Origin: Hymenochaete sp. R1 | Lineage: Eukaryota > Basidiomycota > Agaricomycetes > Hymenochaetales > Hymenochaetaceae | Direction of reading: 5' to 3' | DNA: 64,000 bases | NCBI GenBank assembly: GCA_019400425.1 | Contig: JAFREE010000054.1 | Coordinates: forward strand, 1 to 64,000 | Position numbers and translations under genes: made by a program | Shown here: piece after piece, positions 10,621 through 22,900 of the stretch | How the letters are laid out: each line of letters begins with the position of its first letter | Numbering within the stretch: position 1 is the first letter of the stretch | The notes under the pieces: model-generated | Told to the model about the DNA's origin: nothing | Database searches by the model: none | What the model saw: the letters and a program-made list of their open reading frames with translations, nothing else

Positions 10621-12830
10621 CTAAAATTTCAGAGGCTCGACTTTCTTCGGAGTAGGAATCTTTGGCGCGTTCGTGACTTGGTTACGAGTCGGGGTTGCTG
10701 GTGCCGCACGGGCACCGCGAGGACTTGCGGTAGAGCCAGATTGTCGGTTTCTTTCCTTTGTACTGCGCCCAGATTTGGATAATCCTGACGGAGGGGCACC
10801 AATACAGCGAGATAACGTCCAGGGAAGCTCATAGCCGGCCAGCATCGCCCCGTTAACGTAGCGCGCAATTTCAAGATGAAGCGTTGGGTAGTACGTCGTC
10901 GACGCTTTGCGAGCAACCTGTTTCTCACTCAGTATATAAGCTTGGTAAAATTAATTAGAGGCTGTACCAGGATTATTCGCTCTAGGCCAGAAGCAAAGAG
11001 ATCTTTATGGAACTGGTACACGGACAGCTCGTGGTCCCTCGGAAGACCTAAATCAGCGGACGATTTTGCTACGGCATTGAGTAATTTGAAATGCGAGGTC
11101 TGAGGCAAGGTGAATACATGTCAGCCATCAAAGTAGGAAGATTACTACGAAGCTTACCAAGTAGCTCATCGCCTCAAACTCGACACCTCCAGTCATACCT
11201 CCCGGTGCTCTCGGCTTCTCGACGCGTTTCTCATCGGTGTCGTCAAGGTTCCAAATAGTGTTGCTCGGATGGCAGAACACCCAGAAGTAGTCTCTGCACA
11301 CGTCCGATACTTCCTGTAAATACGTTTTAAAAACTCTAGGCACATGCAAAGATTCAATGAATTCGTGCGGCGTCAGAGGCGTTTCTGGGGCCTCAGCCGT
11401 GGGTGGAGCCTTGGTGAGTAGAAGAGTTCGAACAAATGAAAAGATGTTCCGGTAAGAAGGGGGAAGTTTTATCAGCTGGGAGTTGACGCGCGGGAGATCA
11501 ACTTCATGAGAATCTTCCCAAACCTCACGGTGGCGGTCTGGGGTAGTAGGCGACGATGTTGGGAGAGATGAAGGAGGATACAACTCGAAAAGCTCAAGTA
11601 GAAGATCGACGATAAGTTGACGAGTTGCTACGTCGCCGGGCTTCTTATCCGAGTAAAGGAGGCGCACTAGCTGTGCATACGGCGCAGGGCTAGTGGAACG
11701 AAGGGCGGCACAGCCTATGGCAGAAGTAGCCATAGCCTTGAAGCATCGAAGCAACTCATGCAGCAGTTGATCATCGTGTTGTTCCTCTCTATCGGAAAAG
11801 ATATCAAGGTTGTTCGCTGTAGAAAGAAAATGACAAATACCTCCATTCCACTTCGAGAATTTCGTTGAGTCGAGTGAGTAAAGCAGAATAACCTCCTATC
11901 TGCAGGAAAGTCTCTGTCCAACTGCATGGTGATGAGTGTACTGTACAGGCTCAGGACATAATGAAGCATACCTTGCTGACTCATTCCGCAGCAGGAGCCG
12001 CAGTTTCTTCACGAGTTCGATGTCCAGATCCACGCTGGACATGCTCATCAGTGCATTGAAGTACTTCGAGGGTGCCATATCCTTCGACCATGTTTTCTGG
12101 CTTTTCTTTTTGCTTATCTCAGATGACGAGGATGTTGGGATTTGAAGTTTAGGTGACCCTTTTGCGAAATCTAGAGACAAACCGCGAGTGTGGCGATGGT
12201 TAATAGGCTTCGGTGGTGCAAGCTCATCGTCGGAGTGTCTTCCTAAGGAGATGGACGACCTCATGGCTGCGCCTAAGAATCGACCGGTGGTCCGAGGTGG
12301 CTCTGGAGTCTCTGTGGTATCTTCTCTGGGGGCTCGAGGAGAGCCAACAGTATCGCTGCTCTTCGACTTGCGAAGCGATCCAACTTGTTTCTTCGGAGTA
12401 ACGTGCTCCACGGCTGGTGCAGGCTTCATAACGCGGGACGATCGAAGCATGGCAGCCTTGACAGTCGAGTCTATGCCAGTGAGCTTTGGACGTAGTGTAT
12501 CTGGTATTTGAAGATCGTTCTTAGGACGAGAGGTTTGAATGAAACTCAGAAACTGGACGACAATGAACGCAAACTCACCAGGAGCTCGTCGAAGGCATGC
12601 GTCATCTCGACCGAGTCTTGTCCACCTGAGTTCTGTCGTACAATAGCCTTCGCCTTTGAAGCAGTGTTGAGATGGACCGTCTTGTTTCTGTCGTTGTCGT
12701 GAAAGACGGATGTCCTTTTCGTTGCCTTCGTCATAGCGCCTCCGACGGGCCCATTCTCTTTGCCAGCCTCGTCACGGTCTCGGTCAAGCTGAGCAACAGA
12801 AGCACGTCTCTTCCCAAACCCCTTGAACAT
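10621..12830 (-). CDS. Formin GBD/FH3-domain protein without actin-assembly domains
   Basis: Probable Rho-GTPase-binding regulator of polarity or the cytoskeleton (inferred from the domain). Model: 12830-12579, 12519-11972, 11921-11841, 11788-11158, 11099-10968, 10923-10621; the sum is 649 codons, 648 aa. The N-terminus is basic (MFKGFGKRRASV). The GBD begins at FDELLNDLQIPDTLRPKLTG; including NDLQIP fixes the acceptor of intron 1 at 12520. A Ser/Pro-rich insertion follows, then the armadillo-like FH3 part (RLNEILEVEWREEQ, LLHELLRCFKAMATSAIGC, LLYSDKKPGDVATRQLIVDL, VCRDYFWVFCHP). The C-terminal tail is Pro/Arg-rich. Canonical fungal formins continue into FH1 and FH2 domains; this one stops about 100 residues after FH3, and no FH2 sequence lies downstream. 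The last intron ends in GAG, an acceptor chosen for frame; that boundary is the least certain. Confidence 0.82.
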
Positions 12831-14452
12831 GATGATGGACGTAAGTATATGAACTGCAGAGACAAACGATTGTAATGGCAGAAGGAACGGGAAAGAGAAG
12901 AGGCGGCAGGACAGCTGCATTTGAAGTCGAACTGCCGCGTGTTTGTGCACGTGACCGTGTGTTGAGATCACGTACCGAAAAGAACGGATATTCTCTTTTT
13001 AAGGCAATGGCGTCGATCATATAGTCCTAAAAGAGCACTCGCCGCGTCGCGCGCTCAAAGCTACGCCATCAAAGATGTAAACACTTTTATGCCGGTGGGT
13101 CGGAATATCTACACCTTCGCCCTCCCATCTCTTTCCTCCTCCCACCATCTTTCTCTCTCTTTCTCCCATCTTTCTCCCCTTCAGTCGGGCAGTAGAGCCC
13201 ATAGTAGTTTCTAAAGAGTCGCTGAAACTCAACATAAAGAGTCCATGCTCAGACAAATGACTCTTGCCACTCAAGTAAGCCTCCAACTCACGTCGAGATA
13301 CCACTCCGACATCTGACACTCCGAAGTCTCCGTGAGCGCTGTAGAAGCCTGCTCGACTGCCTCATGGGCGGCCTCGTATCTCTACTTAAGGTCGTCCTTC
13401 TCTCACCTCAGCCATCCGTGTTATCCCCCCTTGCCTCTCGGAGCAATTCTCAGCAAGCCTCCACTCGCAACCGCGTCGGATCGGACTCCAGGGCACTCGG
13501 TCGCGCGCCCAGGTCCGACATTCTGATGCATTGCGCAAGTTGTACGCAGCGACCGAAGTACCAGGATATTATAAAGCCACTGGAGGGGAGGGGCGTTCCG
13601 CTTTCGTACCCCTGTCGCCCGCGGGCATGAAGTATAAGGCGTTCGTAGGGGGCGGCGCATGGTTATCATGCACTGATTGATTGTTTCACAAAACTTCCGA
13701 ATGGCAAGTGAAAGTACTTAAGGTAGGCGAGTCTCAGTCTCTGACTCTCGCTCCCCTTTACTGACCGTAGCTTCTTTTACCGTACAATAATGCGACACTG
13801 TGTCCTTCTGTAACGGACTTGCGAACAAAGGCATCACATCTCCAACACTTTCAACTGATGAGCCTGTGCCTTTTGCGATAGATTGGAGCATAAGCGTCTT
13901 TCTCGGACTCCGACATTCCAGTACTTCCTTCGCAGCATCTCACGGTCACTAAAGGTCAGATTCCGAAGGTTTGATGGACCACACGAATTCATCTGACTTT
14001 GTGGGTCCATATAAGACGCGTTTGGATTTGTCAGTCAGAATACTTAAAATCTTCATCGTTTACGAGGTCATCTAGAAGGTGTGTTACATACATAATATTG
14101 TTTGAAAAAGCTAACGAAATACGTATACATTTTTATTTTTCAATAGATCAATAAACGGGAAACAAAAAAATGCGAAGAACGAAGATATCTACGGTATTGC
14201 ATCTTCGGCAACCAGAGCAACAGTAAGTCGAATCCGGTGGGCTGTTGCAATCCAGGGTATAATGAGATGTGTTCCATAGGTCATGCATCGTTTATGTCCG
14301 TAAAGGCGTTAAAGCAAACGAGATAAGGAAAGCAAATAATCGAAAGCAAAAGAAATTGGGAGCATGAAAAGAGCAAAAGTTCATACGAGGTATAATTCAA
14401 AGTCCGTCTTTTCGTTTCTTTGGCTTATTTGTCAATGGTCCATGTCGTGCCT
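12831..14452. other. Intergenic region with a CT-rich block
   Basis: Upstream side of the GBD/FH3 gene and downstream side of the first transcription factor. A pyrimidine-rich block of TCT/CCT runs covers about 13115-13185. The short ORFs here have no recognisable domain. No RNA gene was recognised. Confidence 0.5.
12948..12953. promoter_or_regulatory. CACGTG E-box upstream of the GBD/FH3 gene
   Basis: CACGTG followed by AC, 118 bp upstream of the ATG at 12830. It is a candidate bHLH/Cbf1 site. Confidence 0.35.
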
Positions 14453-17400
14453 TCAAATCAGCAAAATTCCGAGGCCGAGGTCATTCGTCATTATATCGTA
14501 CCAGTCCACGACTCCGCCACGCGCGTCGCGAACCATCCACACACGTTCCATGACGGAACGAACATTTCGCATATTCCCGATCACATCCTCAAGCGCCCGC
14601 AAGCGTGTGTGCACAAATTCGCGCTGCTCAGTGGTCTCGGCAAGACAGCCCGTCAGAAGGAGAGGGATAGTGAGGGCACGATCGATGGTGCGCTCCGGTA
14701 TGGTACAGAGCGTTTCGATGACGTTGCACACGCCATTGCGAATCTCGGGTACGCCTTGAAAAGTGAAGAAAGGTTGGTTCAGTTGAAGAAAAGTCGAAAT
14801 ATCGACGAACTTACTCGGTGATGGACCGTGCACTACAGACGCAAGGAAGAGTGATGCTGCATGCAGGTAAACCCGGGTTACGCTCTGGTAAAGGTTTTGG
14901 GGTTCAGGTATGTCGTTTGTTGTAGCATTCGAACCATAGGCCAGAGCCGCCGAAGGGGGGACAGGCGATGCAGACAAAGCTGCTTGAGATGCACCTGCCG
15001 CGCCCAGCATGGCTCCCACAGCAGATGCCTGTCCGAGCTGACTCATTGAACTAGAGGTCACGGGCCCACTGATACTGTGCCCTCCATTTGGACGTTGCGG
15101 GTGCATCTGAGTTGCAAGGCCTGCAAGCTTGATCCTCTGGCTTTCGGGAGTTGCTGTAGAGATGTGACCAGAGGACGGCATAGTGTTGAGATTGGCGTTC
15201 ATTCGTGCTGCTGGCTCTGTCATGTTGCTTACGAGAAGGCGGTGTTGAATGGAGGCGCCTCGTTGGAAAAGCTCGGCTTCATTGAGAGTCCCGAGTATGC
15301 GTTGTTGATCTTTCCATTGGGCGAGGGAGGCTGTTTCAGCGAGGACGATGATAATGTCGCTTGAAGAACCAACGAAGTTGTCCAAAGAGAACTGGTTGGG
15401 CTGGATGATGCTGCCGAAAATGCGTCGGTACAGGTTGAGGAAACGGGGAGCTTGGCGAGTAGAGAAAGCCGCGATGACATCGTACCACTGATTATAGGAA
15501 CTGTCAGCAACGGAGGAAGGAGTGGGTTGCGGAGTAGTGGAGATTAGACTTACGATCGTCATCTTCGCGGCTAGCTGCTCGGCTTCTCCCATGAGAGCTA
15601 GAATGTCGTCCGGCTTCTCGGTTTCGGTGGTTGGGATCCCAGTCTGGACAAACCAAGAACGTGCGTATTCCACATACGTTGCCCAATCGCCAGTGCCTCC
15701 TTGCAGAAGGTGATACCCAGCGAGGTGTAGGGAAGCTAATGCAGTCGACGCATCGTGGTGAGCGGCAAGGGAGCCCATTCCAACCTGATTAAGTTGGAAG
15801 TCGGCGCGGTCGAAGAATTGTTGAGAGGTGGCATTCCTGAGGTCGACATCGGGTTGGTCAAGCATGCGAGCGACACGGATGGTCTTGTTGTGCTTCGCTG
15901 CGAGGGCACATGACGCATTGACGAGAGGACCGAAAGGTTCGCGCATGAAAAGCTGGATAGGATACGGATACGCGTGTGACAAGAAGCGAGGACGACCACA
16001 TAATCATCCGATGGAATCGTAAGGTACGGGAACACCGAGAAGGAAAGGAACAAATTAGTCACATTGACTTTACATGAATTTATTATACAGGTTCCGCACA
16101 TACGTTCTTCAAGACCGAACGAGCATTCTCCGACCCAAAGACATACTGCATTGGCATTACGCTGTCAAAATAGTATGCGACGTGTGGGTCGACCAGTGAA
16201 GGATCCATCAACGCGTCGCCAGCAAATCCGTAACCAGATGAGGGAGTTGACCGACTATGATGTGACGGGGCATTGGCCATGGTGGCTATCTGGGAGGAGG
16301 GTCTGCTTGGTGTCTGATTGTAGGAAGTGTTGGGACCCGCTCCCGAAAAAAGCGATGAGTCGTCATTGCCGATCATGAGGGGCGAATTGCTGAGGCCCAT
16401 GGATGGGGTACCGGCGGGTTGGGAGACGCCTGGCATTGAAGCGACAGCACCGAATGCATCGGTTTGGCCGTAGTTGACGACGGAGGGTCCAGGATGGTCA
16501 TTGAAGAACGGCGAGCCGCCTGTGAGGAGAGAGCATTGATCAGTCAGAAATGGCTCATGTTCCAGAAGGTGAGAGGGTGAAGAGACGGAAAAACGAGAAC
16601 GGAGAGCGGAGTCTGGAGATGATTGACCAATTGCAGTTGCAGTGCAAAACAGAAGCTGGCAAGCCAACGAACGAAAAGCGAAATCGAAAATCGGCTGGAC
16701 TGAGACTGAGATGGATGCGGATGCGGGTGTGCGGGAGAAGCAAAAGCTGATGATGATGTAAAACCACCGAGGAAGGAGGAATGAAAAAGCAAATACAAAA
16801 TGCAGGGATAGCAGGAAGCGGGGCCCGTGGGAAAACAGAACACGAGCCAGGATTTAATCAATCGTTTCGGTAGGCGTTCATTTTATTGGCCGGCGCATTC
16901 AAGCTCGCTCTCTCGCCTCGCCAAAGGCCGCGACGGGTGATCCAAACGATTCCTGAAACGACTCCCCGCCTTCTTTTCTCTCGTCAACATTGGGAGGGCA
17001 TTGTTCGAGTAATGCGAAATTGGAGAGGAGATATGAACGTGGCCACCAACGCTTGATCCATGACAAATCCCCGACGTTTCAGGACTTGGTCATTTGGGGA
17101 AAGTTCACGCTACTCTCCCTTTTTCCCAGACAATGAGGAAATATGATGACCACGTTATCTCCGGCATCCCCTTGCGCCTCCGATCTGACGTAGGAAGAAA
17201 CGCAGTATGAACGCAAATATCCACATCAATGGACTCTGCGCAGCGAGGGTCGGCCACGCCATCAATCCTATTCAGGAATCAATGGCTATGCTGCTCCCTC
17301 CTATCCCACTACAGCTATCAAGTAGAGACGTCGGTGGATGCAGAAGGTCGATGCCTTATCAAAGAATCCTCCGAAGAGTTCGGATAGCCCCTCAAATATC

Positions 17401-19998
17401 GCCTCAATGATGCCGAACATCGAAAGGAAATGGAAAGGAAAGGGAGGGTTCGAATGTACGGACTGCCTTTGTGGGGCCCAAAGCTAATCCCAAAGCAGTT
17501 TCCTCACAACGAAGTGCGATAAATTTGGCTTTGATCGGACGTGATGAGTTGATGCCGCTTCCATCACGTGCGTGACCGCAAATCGTTCCTGGGGGCGGAG
17601 CAACGCGCATTGGAAGAACCAAAGCTTCGTGGGAACGAAAGGACGAAAAGAATACAGACAGGAGGTGGGGAGAACGAAGGCAAGAAAAATGAACAGAATG
17701 GAGAAATGGACAGCAACTCACCAGCAGCGGATTCGAGATCACCATAACCGGAGTGCGGACTGTGCGTCTTGACATCGTAGAAACCTCGCCTCTTCCCCTC
17801 CGACTCATTCATGTCACCACCGGTGTACATACTACCTCGTGGATGAAGATAATCGAAGTCGCCTTCGGCGGTGACGCCCATAACCGCGGACGCCTGCGGA
17901 GCTTGCGCCTGCGAGTAGTGTAGGCGAGAAGAGTGGGATGGATACGAGTAGGGACTGTAGCGATGCTGACCACTCCCGTGTGAATGCGCGTAAGCCCCGC
18001 TTTGGGGCTGTTGAGACGAGTACTGGTCCCACTCGAATGAACCGCCGGAAGCTGCGCTAGACCCCATCGTATCGAAGCCGACCATGGGTCCAACGGATCC
18101 CATTGCACCGAGTCCCCCGAAAGCAGCGGGGCTCGTCATTGAACGTCCTGGGTGGCTATGAGTCTGCATATCTGCATTCATGGGATACAGTGTCATTTCA
18201 GGATGAGGAGATACGCGGTGTTGGTATTGATGCTGGTGAGCGGGATGAGAACGTGAATGTGTGTGAGGGAGTGTGGCGGACCGGGTCGTCGAGGCCTTGG
18301 AAGTCGTGGATCCTGATGCATTGTTGTGGGAGGAAAGGCGTGGTTGGCCGCGCACCATTCCGGCTTTGATGAGCTTCTCCTTGATGCCGGCCTTGTACTT
18401 TTCGACGGCATTCTTGTCCTGTTAATTTAGATTTGGTTGAACCCCACGCGAGATTTTGGCCGAGCGCGAGTTACATTCGGACCATCAGGAACGAGATGCG
18501 ACGAGGACGGGCGGCGATGAGAAGCAAAACGGAGCGAAGGATCGAAAGCAATAATCGATTCGATAGATGTTGTGTCCATTCGGAGGAAGTGGGCGTGCAA
18601 AGGCAGAAGTTTGTCAGTACAAAGGGGTTTTCCAAACAAGAAACGAGACGATGCAGGACGAAATGAAACGCCGGGAAACACTCAGGGGAAACATGTTCTC
18701 GGGGCTCGCGCCACGCGAGGTCAATCCACTCGGGACGGAAGGGGAAAGTAGAGACCGCACAGGTCGAACTCGCCATCATCCCTGCTCTATCGGACTGCTC
18801 CCTGGACTTCATACCAGATGGGGTATGCCCATGCGTCCGGATGCTAAAGCACGTGTGGCTCGTGGCATGTCGGGGGTGAGCGACGAACCTTACACCCGTC
18901 AACCACGCAAGGGTTCATGCCCCGAGCTCGCGGGGTCAACGTGAGGTCAAAGATCAGACCGCCCACAGCTGAGCCTCAAACTCATACGCGACAAAGCATG
19001 ATGGGAGCGGGAGACCCTTTCGCATATTCCCGAAGTGCCCAAGCACGCGTAGGACCAGAGTTTTTCCGGATGATGGTTTTTTTGAAGGTGATATCGAAGA
19101 AGAAATGGGGGAAAGGGAAAGTAACTTACGCGCATCCATGGCGGCCTCTTCGGACCCCACCCAAGGCAGTCGATTCGAAGGCGAGTGCACATTTGACACT
19201 CACCCTTTTCGCCGACGCGTTGCTCATCGCATTTCTAGCTCATCGATTAGCATCAATTTTGACAACACGAACCACGTGTTCGTAGTCGAGAACAAGAAAG
19301 AACGCACTTTTCTCCGTATACGGCACGTCCTGGAAAGAAGTGATTGAGTAAGTGCGTTCGGATGTAAACCGAGGTGGTAAACATAGTATTAAGACATACC
19401 AGCATCCACCTTTGCTATTCGAGTTTGCACCTGGGACTTTTCCGGACGCCGAGGACGCGTCTTGGGCATCGGACGGGTTTTGATTGAGAGACAAATTTGG
19501 GCTTGCGCTCTCATCCTTTTCCATCTCGCCCACGGACACGATGGTTGGGTTGGATGGCACGGAGGCGCCAAAAGTGGGACCTTCGTCGGAATTCATCATC
19601 ATCCTGACACTGTCTCCTTCCGAGTCCGAAACACCACCCAAGGACCTTCCGAGTAACACTGGCGAAGGTGAGGCCGTAGAGAGCGAACGAGAAAGCGGAG
19701 GTGTGCGGGGTGAGAGGCTGCTTTCACTGGAAGGTAATATAGAAGTCGAATTATGGACTGGGAGGAAGAAGTCGTTGTTTGCTGAGGACTCGAGGGTAGG
19801 TTGCATGCCTTGAGTGCATGCGCTGAATGCTGGAGAGAATGCTTCGGGGGCGTTGATCTGGCGCGAGACGAGATGATCGTGCGAGAGGAGCATTTCAAGA
19901 AGAGGACGGGAGGGTGGGGAAGAGATGGGAGGAGGAGGAGGCAGAAATATGCCGAGGGATGATGATGATGGTATAATATATAGCGTTCGTGCACACAT
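14453..19998 (-). CDS. Zn2Cys6 transcription factor with Fungal_trans_2 region (TF1)
   Basis: Nuclear DNA-binding regulator; target genes unknown. Model: 19998-19400, 19329-19308, 19234-19130, 18418-17722, 16519-16104, 15952-15554, 15487-14815, 14754-14453; the sum is 1071 codons, 1070 aa. The zinc cluster is C199-x2-C202-x6-C209-x10-C220-x2-C223-x6-C230 (WTCRIRRKKCDEQ...CTRLRIDC), followed by LGWGPKRPPWMR. The cluster is built from three exons, one only 22 nt long. A His/Ser/Gln-rich linker leads to a C-terminal helical fungal-TF domain (LHLAGYHLLQGGTGDWATYV, MTIWYDVIAAFS, RVYLHAASLFLASV, LTGCLAETTEQREF). Two introns (15488-15553 and 14755-14814) are multiples of three, so the ORF also reads through them; they are removed because of GTAAGT donors. 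Introns of 1202 and 711 nt are unusually long. TF2 is a relative with the same domain order. Confidence 0.83.
16520..17721 (-). other. Unusually long intron (1202 nt) in TF1
   Basis: A GTGAGT donor at 17721 and CAG acceptor ending at 16520 join the variable linker to the C-terminal domain in frame. Typical introns in this window are 45-75 nt. No ORF with a recognisable domain lies inside. It could hide an alternative promoter or a non-coding RNA; nothing in the sequence decides this. Confidence 0.6.
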
Positions 19999-22900
19999 TG
20001 TTTGAAGAACGGGAAGGGGACTAGCACGACCAACTAATTTAAAATAATAATAATAATTGCCGAGGGTCCTCTGTTATCTAGATCTAAGGTACCTTTTCCC
20101 TCCCTTCCTTTCCCTTCACCATCCCTTCGCTTGCCTCTTTGGGATTTTATGACTTAGCCTCCGTCTTCCTCGTAAGCGACTCATCGGTTTATGTCAGCAA
20201 TCAACCCAGTTCGCAGGCTCAACGCAGCTTCCCACGCTCACCTCCACCCTGACCTTTGGCTCCTTGCTGACTGGCCGCTATTACACTCACTCACTTTTAC
20301 TTATGTCTATGACTCTATCTCCCGGTGAGTCCTTTTTTTTTCTCTTTTTCCTTTCCCTCAGCTGAGCTGCCTCCCTCTTCCCCGCCTAGAACCTAAACGC
20401 GTCCGCTTCTTCGCGTAGCATGTCTTTTAGGTGACCGCGTCGCATACACAGTTGATTTTCAAAAACCACAATGGACACCGGACCTCCCATCACGATCAGA
20501 CAGACACAATCAATCCAAAGACTCCTCTCAGAACAAAACTTAGGTTCCTTCGCTTAACTCGCTCTCTTAGACCCTATTGCCTTTTTACCCGTCCCCGAAT
20601 GCGATGAACTCGAACGCCGCTCGTGGCGAGCCGAATCCGTCAGAGTTTTGGGAGGGTAAGAGCGGTGCACTTTACCCCTCTCCCCCCTGCCTCCGCGCTT
20701 AGGACTGAGGTCAGAGGTGGTGTTTCTTCCTTGTTTACAGAGCTTGGAGACACATTGAATGGTTTCGACGCTCGCTCGCTCGCTCGAGAGTTTCGGGAGC
20801 TGTTGACAAAGCTTGGTGTGTACACTGGCAGGTGGCGATTGTCAAGAGATTTGGAAAGGATCAGGTTTGGCATCGTGGATCTGGTTTTGAACGGTTGAAC
20901 GGAGGAAAGAACGAGGCGGGGTTGGACATCTAACAGTGCATGGCGGAACATCCAGAATGGAGAGTGCGGACTTGCTTGCCTGCCAGCGTGCGTATGTGCG
21001 ACCTCAATCGGCATCATTCGTCTTGCTGCTCCTCATCTCGTTGCCCCTCCAGCTCCTCCGCCAGCCCCTCACCTCATAATCGACATCTCATCAATCCCTC
21101 TCTTTAAGATTGGAGCGAAGGTCTCACGGGCCACTATCCCGGCGATGAAGCGTAAGGTCTGGAGTTTGGTCTGGGCTTGTCTCTCAAGCTCTCAACTATT
21201 CAGTTTTACATTCTCTAGATGGCGCGTGTTTTCCTTCACGGAAATTAAGCGTTACGCAAGTGAATAGGTTACAGCGTTAGGGAGGTGATGTGGTGTGATG
21301 GTGGTACTTTATCCACCTATTCATTTCATCGTCAATCGGTCCCGGCTAACGGCTCATGCCGTCAACGCTTGAGACGTTGAGGTTTACCACATATGTTGAA
21401 GAGGCTGAGTCATAGGCTTATGTAGAGAGAGAGAGGCTCCGTGACAAGTGTGTCATCCCGAACGTGGACGGACTCGGACTCGGTCGAAACGAGAGAGCAG
21501 AGATGAAAGGAACGACCTACTTCTGACGAAACCCCGACGCCTGCCCTTTTCTCACTTTTCCTCCGATGTCAAATACAACTAACGCTAAAGCTTTGCAAAA
21601 AAAAAGCAGTGCGCGGCGTAAGAGCAGTTCTTGGTCTAGACGAGCCCGAAACATTGCAAATAGTCATATTTTCATTTTTCGCATCGTCCTACTCAACACA
21701 ACACACCTCCGAGTTCCGTCTTCAAGATCGCAAACACGACCCCTCTCACGGCTCAAGCCCGTATTTGGGCCGTCCAGCCGGGCTGTGGCATCTAAGCTTA
21801 ATTAAGCCAGGCTGAGAGGAGCTCTACGCTTGTCCAGCGCAGCATCGAAACTCGTGGATTTGGATTAAGACGCTGCTGCGTAGGGCTGAGCAGTTAGATT
21901 CAGATATAGCAGCGCAGCTTGCTACCCGGCATGGTATGTTATTATCTCACGTCATGACAACCACGATGATAGTAGAAATGGGGAAAAAAGGGGAGAAAAA
22001 CGTCAAGGACATCGGTATTTGTTCCGAGGGGAATCTTGCTTGCACAGACACAGGCCACACATACACACGCAAACCCTGAGTGAGTAGAGACCCTTAGTGG
22101 ATGGATAATTGATTCGATACGTTAGACCCTTTTCCCCTATCTTTCGACAAGGTACCTTGGAGCCTTTATTTTGAGGAAGTCTCTTGCTGGCTTCTTTGCT
22201 TTTTACCTCTTGAGAACCGATCAGCTATCATGGTTTCAAATGAATGGCCTCGAGATCCGCCCTTCCTTCTTTGATGCCAGTGAAGCAGGAGCCTTTGATA
22301 TCAAAGTTAGAAGTAGATGAAAGGGTGATTCGTCGGATGCATCTCATTCTAGTCCTCTCTTTTTATTCTTCAAACATAAGATGAGCATAAACATAGAATG
22401 AGATACACTCCGTGTCAAACAGATACATGAGCCAGATATAGATCGTGTCTCCATCGTAATGCATATTGCATATCGATATGTTTTCTTCCCCCTTGAGCTT
22501 TGCACTTTCGCGTTTCAGGCTCGCTGCGCTATGATCCCTGCTTGTGTCCTCGATGATTCGGTCGACAGATGCACCCGGTCGCGGAATATGAATATCTGCG
22601 TCTATGTGTCGCACGGTGTGGGGTGCGGCAAAGGAGGTGGGGATTGTGCGTCTCGTCGAGCTCGGAGGTTGCCAGCACGATAATCTCCGCCAACAATCGA
22701 AAGAATCTGCACAAGAGATCCAGTGATGGGACTATGCCAGTGGTTGGTTTCAAACTCAGACTTGGAAAGCCTGCGAGCATCAGCATCATGCGAGCATGAC
22801 AGAGACGAAACGCGATTGCTCCCGGGCCCGCAGAGAACGATGGCATGTAAAAATATAGCACGTTCTCCTTGAAAGTATCAACGAGTCTCTGTCGCTGGAA

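Noticed and set aside
12579..12610. MTHAFD-coding sequence resembling the region after the orphan stop codon
   Set aside because: A short identity within the GBD/FH3 exon; flanking sequence is unrelated.
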